Assembly: GCA_002422125.1 (NCBI GenBank)
Contig: DITF01000106.1
Span: forward strand, 1 to 14,304
Direction: 5' to 3'
Source of the DNA: a bacterium UBP17_UBA6191
Lineage (GTDB): Bacteria > Muiribacteriota > UBA6191
DNA: 14,304 bases
Position numbers and translations under genes: made by a program. Shown one piece after another: positions 10,001 through 14,304 of the stretch. The notes beneath the pieces were generated by a model. The model did no database searches. It was not told the origin of the DNA and saw only the letters and a program-made list of their open reading frames with translations. Within the stretch, counting starts at the first letter, position 1. Each line of letters opens with the position of its first letter.

Positions 10001-12500
10001 TGGAGTTTTATCATTTGGCCTGTCTCTTTCTCCAAAACTTGTGGATAGTGTGGTTCCTAATATTCGCAGGGCCAGAGAACAGAGTATTGGCAAACGGGAT
10101 GAGATGCAAAATTTGATGCAGAGTCCAGTGGCTGAAAGCCAAAGATATAAAGAGTCGGATTATTTTATGGGAAATATGGATTTGATGGAGGACTCGCAAA
10201 GCTTTGAAGGCAAGGCTGAAATGGAATTCAGCCCTCAAAAATCGATGCGCAAAGCGGGGTCGCCTCCCCCTCCGGCTTCTTATGCCATGGCCAAGCCCTC
10301 CAGACTTCAGGTTGGTCAGGCCGTGAAAAAAGGTAACATTAAACCGGTTCAGGTGGTGTTACCGGCTCTGCCTAATAAAAAAGTTCTGCATTCCGATCAT
10401 CCATTGTCTGAAGCCGGATGGGTGCGCATTGAACTCAGTGATTCCTCTCTTTGGTTTGAAGAACCTGTGTTTCAAACTCTTGTCTGGTTGGGGGTGCTTG
10501 GCACTGCTTTATTTTCTTTGATTGGTCAAAAGCTGGGATTATTGTTTATTTCTACTCTTTGTTTGGGATTTTTACCCTTTCCTCAGGTAATTTTAACCAG
10601 TTTATTGCTGCCCATTCTTATGTTAGGGCTTATGAAACGCAAGGCCTTATGGGCATTTCTTCTTCTGGCTTTGCCTTCGGAGACATTTTCATCGCATCTG
10701 TATCAAATATGGGATGCGCAGAATCGCCAGATTGTATTTGAAGATCAGGTTTTGGTGCTTTCGGTGAAGGAGCATACAGAGCAAGTTGAAACCAAATATC
10801 ACTTTTGTCAGGACTTGCAGATTAACTTTGTGCGTCTGGTCGGTCAGGAGCTGGCCGAGGTTGCCTACATCTGCAAACTGGATGCAGGCAAGATGGTGGA
10901 GATGACCGATTTGCCACTGAATTCAGGAATTATAAGCTTGGTTCCAGCATCATATCCCTATGTCAGGACAAAGGGTTCACTAAGGTTAGGCCCATTGCCA
11001 CAGGATTCTCAGGTTCAGGAAGTCCAGATCAGGTTAATGCTGCCGGTAAAATCCGAAAACTATGGTGATGTTCTCAGGATACGGTTACCCAACATGCCTG
11101 CGCTCAAATCCACCGTGCAATCAGCCCAGATCGACCGATTTTTGCATTTTACGGGAGTGGATTCAGGCTTATACAGTGCCATTTTTCCCGCCAGTCGTTT
11201 TAATGAGGACTTGCTTTTGATGCGCCGGGCTACCCGTTGGAGACCAGGGGTAGATAGGGGTAGGGAAACAATTACCGATTCGCGAAAACCCCAGTTTACT
11301 GGTACATGGCAATTTTCGGCTAGGGAATGGGGTATTGAATCCAGTTTGAATCTGAGTATTCAATCCACCAATTCTATTCAACTGAATCTTCCTGAGGAAT
11401 CTTTGTTAGTGGCCCTATCATTGAGCGCAGATGGCAAGGAATTGAATCAAGGTAGAGACTATGGAGTGGATACTGTAGATGGTTCTGTTCTAAGGCTGGA
11501 ATGGAAGGCCACCAGTGCGGTTTTAAGTCTGAAGGTCAGTTACAGATTACCAGGAGTTTCCCAGCTTCAGACTCTTCCCTTTGTGCCGGTGGAAGGGGGA
11601 ACCATAAGGCTGCAGGTAGAAGCGCAATCGTATCAGCAGACTAGAGTTATGTTAAAGCCCCATGATGCAAATGCGTCTAAGTTCAGGCAGTCGTTGGTTT
11701 CTCACAGGGAAGGGTGGCAGATACTGAATCCAGAGCCAGCCTTAAATGGAGTCCCTATGCTTGACATTGAGATTAGGGAAAGGGAAAAAGTAGGAGTTTC
11801 GGCGGCTAGAATTCCAAATTTTCAAATTCATTATCATTATGCCGGTGACGCAAAAGTTCATGGGAAGGCAGACTTTCAAATATCCAATCCATCAGGGCAA
11901 TTTTTAGCTATCAAAATTCCTCCCGCTGCTAAACTCTGGCAGGTGATGGTGCAGGGACAAACAGTTCGGCTAGCCAAGGCTGAGGATGGGTTGGTTTTAA
12001 TTCCTCTGCGAGTGGCAGGACCAAAACAGAGTTTGTCAGTATCAATGCGCTGGGAAGAAACACTGGCTTTATCTTCGGCCTCTACACCGGAGTGGCAGTT
12101 AAATATCCCAAGGCCACAATTAAGCGTTGATCGACTTTCCCTAACTTTTACCTCAATCAGGGAGCTTGAATTTCAACCTGTTCCGCTTAGTTTTAGAAAA
12201 CAAGGGAAATTGGTTTGGTCTACTGAGAGGCAGGGAGGACTCTCAGAACAGCCAATTCGTTTTAAAGAGGTAACCGGAGGCTTGGAAATTGAGTCCAATA
12301 TACCCGATTGGCCGTTTTTAGAAATTGTGATTCTGGGAGTTTGTTTGCTTGGAACCTTAAAATTACCCATTCGATTGCAAAAAATTGTGTTGGGAGTTGG
12401 AGCGATTGGGCTAATTTTGGCCCAGCATCCCTTGGCATTTCTGGTAATGTCCTGGTGGTTTTATACTCTGATTATTCGTCAATCTCCAAGGGGCCTTTGA
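4095..12500 (+). CDS. Giant four-module polytopic membrane protein, function unknown
   Basis: A single uninterrupted frame encodes 2801 residues. GGAGG lies 5 bases before the ATG and residues 3-18 form a signal-like hydrophobic helix. It contains four beta-rich domains (about 19-558, 755-1313, 1397-1901, 2198-2737), each followed by membrane segments: six (559-754), four (1314-1396), six split by a hydrophilic linker (1902-2197) and three (2738-2796). Alternating positively charged loops (for example 689-693, 738-741, 2180-2183) fit a model with all four domains outside the cytoplasm and the C-terminus inside. Recurring landmarks show the domains are copies of one unit. Cysteine pairs in copies 2-4 (900/915, 1473/1502, 2238/2260) could form disulfides. 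No enzymatic motif is evident, and the domains look like immunoglobulin-style beta folds. Similar large beta-plus-membrane hypothetical proteins exist in Planctomycetes and deltaproteobacteria, as I recall, but I cannot assign a family. An envelope structural or tethering role is speculation. Confidence 0.9.
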   Translation: MIVLRLLLIVVMVGFLQALPVKERLLGPGQIPGSSHVLISEEEYKTIQNHQLKQKSPRQFRDMRIAVRLGQTALVLDFEATITSPEPMQLLPAGFALTQYLGPDLIVDSDTWKLVSDEPVRVRFVAVYPIFESQRDLDLAVPWIYSQAGELSIQSDGDWMQPRVYLESMRAEFTLPVVVSTESVNSLRIRARRQGLAQMDLVKPVVVDTEEAPKPQVFVESSHRLRLSRSEVVYEMVSHLTISRHPVREIQVVLPAGFEVSEVSGLDGLGLSFVKHSNLIRFHRDQRDRATFKISGRFVRENPDSAIHLPGLIRMLEVASQRSFMALEASDVLRVREVRFDHTDRVSRVDVTELPAELKPENGEPVLYACRILGDSGSIYIDSELFTRLEPISLVISRFAGIARFQADRGALHTWTYELQVDKPGSYEFEFPKQYEFRSAKLNGMEVQVFSEGEGKIGVDLKSSQILRSGENQSYNLLQSRQMIGGLQNQKLELSLLSPPSEEEKVRIELPLPVHTQNVHFTVQVEEGALDVSVQSSFENPGWERAQTLVTQGLNYARSYWVIILALLLVIQVFRLGWIQAYWLGEMSFWGLVGRLILGLFLGSWFLLLTSQVLDYYNVVPMPQSAYTWSNNQGTHIPAGQGFFLYSLMGREGGHWVEVDFGAGIFPLGVGLQMLFCLLWTVLLVIAQNKHRKLLGVGLGFCALFWMGMYLLGFLNGHWFLVQPILIALWGLAGIFWKVRRQITALLLILMPTYSLEVQVVPKADGKRLLFVSEADYDSVFVKTAAPFYEYPVFQKSSLDLFVRDNRLYLEIVYSNPRVNQTTVEMDPFYSGFLYTVIEPKPLKILQHNDRRILDFGSKLPDSLRLVLVLQENVGSLLSAGHSVRLMAPPYPINSLRLPCDQFVVLTRVPQVSTCNFALPSGRDFTVSLKKADTQIVTQAPTTTRMEFRGLRTLANHKVLIKEGLAELQSRFRLSIEGSLTEALQIRLPEGLLIKSVSASGAEILDWSSSLEKGMLAVNFRQGTAGQVTLDLASEKALGTQTTALTPFSIPQANSLESTWNFEPEVGLEFRLDMSDAMKKSLRQRNPAKTVLEVEEIQTEAGLDKSSAFYMSVVAREGIATFSAFVDLLELFVYLAPDGTMYLRRSLVVRNHAEQFLVLKPMEGEELLTARIQGQRATIGIQGNNWLLPLKMVLSGAGEVVPFSMELTTKIPTENNQKIAIHPADFSLPIAQATLQAGTDSSRQLKLVNPHWHPGGMNPEFQGVLPDSFQGRLLSSSADMPVPISQDSLQRIAWFLTPASRNVSMDIEVIPKISPNLIALLAAGLAIFCLLPSLRTLIPVLFLLPWMVQMPFAYSGAVFAGALLMVVFRVFSQPLIWLNRLFPALLFLICSWPSNAQEWKHKLVDWNQVTELKGYELIPKSRLAEFAKSQTNEDSDKPGPLPVISLDIIEVSTGVLKIDHEVWLPKSNHSQDCVAVLFPGLVYRDLPEQLAWRKPDKGDGLCLPLGPSEQKIVFSGWYHFASSEARIELPEAFIQIRSLKGNSSLKLLSSQGDNSLTPHYLFRLKHLRLAYQMVERPTIVEEIKEFQQMPSQATQHVNYHLSVGTSAHHLRISMGVSVLHQSLQKVVLPIFEGFRLHQLTIQPPQPFQLSGNTLVFPGGILGNGTIQLEGEILATGSELLLPAQDSDLISLGGEIVLTVRENLKVIPAKNLALIEQTSNSEVHNLSEPVLGNWRFLGSFPGFLATMEPLPSHSLEEGLAESLFVKTLMIGRGRVAQAYQARIRVPEKLELSLPLQIGTELMGVYINGEPAKAFMNDSGFLVIQFPVSLSDQVIQLEVKLLEKVQESKRLWLTLPESLKALKTNWEVWYPEEIHVKALETNLNYEDDETKKDWIQANSSEILTVNLFVAMLVTISVCLIGFLLWLLYRIAAFLFSSVQEVLQGIKSPVFQLWLKRIVGISMVVALGVVLLGVLSFGLSLSPKLVDSVVPNIRRAREQSIGKRDEMQNLMQSPVAESQRYKESDYFMGNMDLMEDSQSFEGKAEMEFSPQKSMRKAGSPPPPASYAMAKPSRLQVGQAVKKGNIKPVQVVLPALPNKKVLHSDHPLSEAGWVRIELSDSSLWFEEPVFQTLVWLGVLGTALFSLIGQKLGLLFISTLCLGFLPFPQVILTSLLLPILMLGLMKRKALWAFLLLALPSETFSSHLYQIWDAQNRQIVFEDQVLVLSVKEHTEQVETKYHFCQDLQINFVRLVGQELAEVAYICKLDAGKMVEMTDLPLNSGIISLVPASYPYVRTKGSLRLGPLPQDSQVQEVQIRLMLPVKSENYGDVLRIRLPNMPALKSTVQSAQIDRFLHFTGVDSGLYSAIFPASRFNEDLLLMRRATRWRPGVDRGRETITDSRKPQFTGTWQFSAREWGIESSLNLSIQSTNSIQLNLPEESLLVALSLSADGKELNQGRDYGVDTVDGSVLRLEWKATSAVLSLKVSYRLPGVSQLQTLPFVPVEGGTIRLQVEAQSYQQTRVMLKPHDANASKFRQSLVSHREGWQILNPEPALNGVPMLDIEIREREKVGVSAARIPNFQIHYHYAGDAKVHGKADFQISNPSGQFLAIKIPPAAKLWQVMVQGQTVRLAKAEDGLVLIPLRVAGPKQSLSVSMRWEETLALSSASTPEWQLNIPRPQLSVDRLSLTFTSIRELEFQPVPLSFRKQGKLVWSTERQGGLSEQPIRFKEVTGGLEIESNIPDWPFLEIVILGVCLLGTLKLPIRLQKIVLGVGAIGLILAQHPLAFLVMSWWFYTLIIRQSPRGL
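4149..5768 (+). repeat. Module 1 extracytoplasmic domain of the giant protein
   Basis: Protein-level repeat unit, residues about 19-558 (540 aa), mainly predicted beta strand. Landmarks: start motif SHVLISEEEY (35-44), Leu-Pro strand IQVVLPAGFEVSEVSG (250-265), and turn SAKLNGMEV (439-447). It has one cysteine (370). It is preceded by the N-terminal signal-like helix and followed by the six-segment membrane block 559-754, which has a 50-residue external loop at about 613-663. Confidence 0.75.
6357..8033 (+). repeat. Module 2 extracytoplasmic domain of the giant protein
   Basis: Residues about 755-1313 (559 aa). It starts just after a short hydrophobic helix ending LLLILMPTYS. Landmarks: start motif RLLFVSEADYDSV (768-780), Leu-Pro strand LQIRLPEGLLIKSVSASG (984-1001), and turn TARIQGQRA (1169-1177). 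C900 and C915 are close enough to pair. A four-segment membrane block (1314-1396) follows. Confidence 0.75.
8283..9797 (+). repeat. Module 3 extracytoplasmic domain of the giant protein
   Basis: Residues about 1397-1901 (505 aa, the shortest copy). The preceding helix ends CSWPSNAQ, which looks like a signal-peptidase site (SNA before Gln). Landmarks: start motif GYELIPKSRLAEF (1414-1426), Leu-Pro strand VVLPIFEGFRLHQL (1626-1639), and turn GVYINGEPA (1802-1810). C1473 and C1502 could pair. Two membrane segments, the hydrophilic linker and four more segments follow. Confidence 0.75.
10047..10454 (+). other. Hydrophilic Met-, Ser- and Pro-rich linker inside the giant protein
   Basis: Residues about 1985-2120 separate two membrane segments from the next four. 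The first part is charged and rich in Met, Gln and Ser, with MQNLMQ, FMGNMDLMED and SPQKSMRK. Then comes GSPPPPAS (2055-2062), and then a more ordered stretch with PVQVVLPALP and GWVRIELSDSSLWF. The topology model places it outside the cytoplasm. Copies 1 and 2 have no equivalent insertion in their membrane blocks. Confidence 0.6.
10686..12305 (+). repeat. Module 4 extracytoplasmic domain of the giant protein
   Basis: Residues about 2198-2737 (540 aa). The preceding helix ends LLLALPSETFSS, again signal-like. Landmarks: start motif RQIVFEDQVLVLSV (2211-2224, the most diverged copy), Leu-Pro strand IQLNLPEESLLVALSL (2428-2443), and turn QVMVQGQTVRL (2616-2626) followed by GLVLIPLRV. C2238 and C2260 could pair. 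Three membrane segments follow, ending with a basic tail, RQSPRGL. Confidence 0.75.
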
Positions 12501-12738
12501 TTCTACAGATGCAGCTCAGAATATAACCACACTCAATCATATCTTCGGACAGGCAGTGGGAGTCTGTAGCCCATTCCACTTTCCCCGTGCAACGGGTCAT
12601 GCAGGCCCCACAGACTCCGTTTCGGCAATCGGCACTCATTTCCACGCCTTGAGACTCTAAGCCTTCAAGAATAAACTCCCCATCGCCAAGTTCCAGGGTT
12701 TTGGCACCAATGGTTAATCTAACAGGCCATTTTTTCAT
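12472..12738 (-). CDS. 2Fe-2S ferredoxin, plant/adrenodoxin-type fold
   Basis: This 88-residue soluble electron carrier matches the 2Fe-2S ferredoxin fold at nearly full length as a free-standing domain. The cluster-binding loop is C38-RNGV-C43-GA-C46 (C-x4-C-x2-C), and the fourth ligand is C76 in the typical ILSC context, 30 residues after C46. Four further cysteines (C50, C62, C70, C78) are more than the cluster needs. The redox partner is not encoded nearby, so the pathway it serves is unknown. The ATG lacks a clear Shine-Dalgarno sequence. The last 29 bases overlap the end of the giant gene on the opposite strand. Upstream it diverges from the hybrid kinase across about 41 bases, which must hold the promoters of both genes. 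Confidence 0.9.
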   Translation of the reverse strand: MKKWPVRLTIGAKTLELGDGEFILEGLESQGVEMSADCRNGVCGACMTRCTGKVEWATDSHCLSEDMIECGYILSCICRIKGPLEIDE

Positions 12739-12779
12739 GTCAATTATGGTAACATAAACCCATTAGACGAGGGGCAATA

Positions 12780-14304
12780 TTGAATTTGATGGCTAAATCC
12801 AGATGGTCTTTAGTTCCTATATGGATTCTTCTGGGAATTGCCATTTGTTTCACGAATTGGCTGGCCATTGTCATTGGGATTCTTCTTCTGTTGGCGAGCA
12901 TCAAATTCAGACAAAATGAAGAGAGATTTCAATCCCTTGCAGCCCAGGGTCGAATCATTATCTGGGAAATAGATTTGAATGGGGTATATACCTATATCAC
13001 GGAGGCCTGTGAGCCAGTATTGGGGTATACCGTCTCAGAAATGGTGGGTAAAATCAGCTTTCTTGATCTGCATCCAAAGGAGTCTCGCGAGGATTTTGCC
13101 AAGTTAGCCTTTGATGTTTTTTCACAAAAAAAGTCCTTTGTAGATGTGTTAAATCCGGCTGTTCGAAAAGATGGCAAACTGGTTTGGTTTTCTACCAATG
13201 GAAGCCCAATTCTATCGGCCAAAGGCGATTTGTTAGGTTATCGAGGCACAGATACAGATGTTACGGAAAAAAAGCAGGCCGAGGATGCCCTGATTCGCTT
13301 AAACCAAGAGCTTGAAACTACTACAGCTTTAGCAGAGAATCTAGCCCGCCGAGCGGAGGCCGCCAATATTGCCAAGGGAGATTTTCTGGCTAATATGAGC
13401 CACGAAATTCGTACTCCCTTAAATGCCGTGATTGGCATGAATAGCCTTTTAATGGAAACATATCTTGATGAGGAACAAAAAGAGATGCTTGAGACTGGCC
13501 ATAAAAGTGCCAAACAACTACTTGGTTTACTCAATGACATACTGGATTTTTCAAAGATTGAGGCAGGAAAACTGGACTTGGATACGGTTGAGTTTCATCT
13601 TTCTGATTTTCTGGATGAACTCAAATCAGTATTTTTACCGCAGGCTACCATCAAGGGGTTGAGCCTCTCATTTGCATTGAATGAAGAAGTGCCTGAGATG
13701 GTAACAACAGATCCGGTTCGTTTGCGTCAGGTTCTTTACAATCTGATAGGCAATGCCATCAAGTTCACAAATATGGGAAGCATAATGGTGAGTGTGGAAA
13801 TGTTGTCCAACCAGCTTCATTTTAAGGTGATAGATAGCGGTATTGGCATTGATTTAAAACAACAGGATAGATTGTTTGAAAGATTTTCCCAGATTGACAG
13901 CTCCAGCACCAGGCAGTATGGCGGAACTGGATTGGGGCTAGCCATTGTGAAGCAGATTGTTACTCTAATGGGGGGACAGGTTGGAGTTGCCAGTGAGTTA
14001 GGTAGAGGATCTGAATTCTGGTTTTCCATCCCAAAGATTCTTGGGCCTGTACAGGATTCGGACACCGTGGAAGCCTTCCCTGTAATTTTGCCTATCAAAC
14101 CCAATACCAGAGTATTAGTTGTGGATGATAATCCCGTGAACCAAAGGGTTGTCTCGGCCCTTTTGGGACGATTTCATTTGCTTAGTGATTGTGTTTCCAA
14201 TGGCTTGGAAGCCGTAGATGCCTTAAGCACTCGTCCCTATGATTTGGTACTTATGGATGTGCAAATGGCCATCATGGATGGATATGAAGCAACACAAATG
14301 ATTC
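12780..14304 (+). CDS. Hybrid sensor histidine kinase with PAS and receiver domains (3' end outside window)
   Basis: The frame, translated directly, is open for 508 residues to the window end. Counting from the TTG at 12780: two N-terminal membrane helices (about 12-43), a PAS sensor domain with PAC tail (48-163, ending TDTDVTEKKQAEDAL), a coiled coil (164-195), HisKA with SHEIRTPLN (phosphorylated H208), and HATPase with N box (N325), DSGIGI (352-357) and GGTGLGLAI (381-389). A receiver domain then has the acidic pair D449-D450 and phospho-acceptor D493 in LMDVQMAIMDGY. The layout predicts ATP-dependent autophosphorylation and phosphorelay; further receiver or Hpt domains may follow beyond the window. 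The TTG is favoured because GAGGGG lies 5 bases upstream; the ATG at 12789 would be 14 bases from it. The periplasmic part is tiny, so PAS probably senses a cytoplasmic or membrane cue. The output pathway is unknown. Confidence 0.92.
   Translation, partial: MNLMAKSRWSLVPIWILLGIAICFTNWLAIVIGILLLLASIKFRQNEERFQSLAAQGRIIIWEIDLNGVYTYITEACEPVLGYTVSEMVGKISFLDLHPKESREDFAKLAFDVFSQKKSFVDVLNPAVRKDGKLVWFSTNGSPILSAKGDLLGYRGTDTDVTEKKQAEDALIRLNQELETTTALAENLARRAEAANIAKGDFLANMSHEIRTPLNAVIGMNSLLMETYLDEEQKEMLETGHKSAKQLLGLLNDILDFSKIEAGKLDLDTVEFHLSDFLDELKSVFLPQATIKGLSLSFALNEEVPEMVTTDPVRLRQVLYNLIGNAIKFTNMGSIMVSVEMLSNQLHFKVIDSGIGIDLKQQDRLFERFSQIDSSSTRQYGGTGLGLAIVKQIVTLMGGQVGVASELGRGSEFWFSIPKILGPVQDSDTVEAFPVILPIKPNTRVLVVDDNPVNQRVVSALLGRFHLLSDCVSNGLEAVDALSTRPYDLVLMDVQMAIMDGYEATQMI

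Noticed and set aside
4095..12500. Possibility that the 8.4-kb frame is several genes joined by sequencing error
   Set aside because: The frame is continuous, each junction is a smooth hydrophobic helix, and I saw no convincing ribosome site plus start at the module boundaries; a genuine long gene is simpler, though a fusion origin is likely.
13238..13540. 100-residue minus-strand Ser-rich frame, and 13817-14104, a 95-residue minus-strand frame
   Set aside because: Both are antisense shadows of the well-supported kinase domains and have no plausible protein features.

Overview
The window looks like chromosomal DNA from a Gram-negative, motile bacterium. It encodes a chemoreceptor, a hybrid sensor kinase, a rhomboid protease and a very large exported, membrane-embedded protein. 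Base composition is moderate and looks even across the genes, with no tRNA, rRNA, insertion sequence, CRISPR array or phage gene. The species cannot be fixed from the sequence. The style of the proteins would suit a deltaproteobacterial, Bdellovibrionota or similar lineage, but this is a weak inference.

Layout. At the left edge a minus-strand gene (1-861, running off the window) encodes an uncharacterised protein with a winged-helix-like N-terminus. Diverging from it is a two-gene plus-strand unit: a DinB-like helical-bundle protein (about 962-1531), then after only 3 bases a rhomboid intramembrane protease (1535-2104). The rhomboid gene converges on a minus-strand methyl-accepting chemotaxis protein (2117-3976). 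From a 118-bp divergent control region rich in palindromes, a single 8.4-kb gene (4095-12500) runs on the plus strand and fills well over half the window. Its 3' end overlaps a convergent minus-strand 2Fe-2S ferredoxin (12472-12738) by 29 bp. A plus-strand hybrid histidine kinase diverges from the ferredoxin and is cut by the window end.

The notable object is the 2801-residue protein. It reads as four tandem copies of one unit: a roughly 505-560-residue, beta-rich extracytoplasmic domain followed by a block of 6, 4, 6 or 3 membrane segments. Three landmarks recur at nearly constant offsets in every copy: a hydrophobic start motif at about +20, an Leu-Pro strand at +231 to +235, and an (N/Q)-G turn at +409 to +424. 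Even membrane-segment counts and positively charged loops fit a topology with all four domains outside the cytoplasm and the C-terminus inside. The last membrane segment before copies 2, 3 and 4 resembles a signal peptide. The protein therefore looks like a natural fusion of four exported membrane proteins, or a polyprotein. I do not recognise a named family and assign no function.

How the genes may work together: MCP and kinase are signal-transduction modules, and the rhomboid protease and giant protein both act in the membrane, but nothing in the sequence ties them into one pathway. Apart from the DinB-rhomboid pair the genes alternate in strand, so most are probably transcribed singly. No gene-free stretch exceeds about 120 bases.
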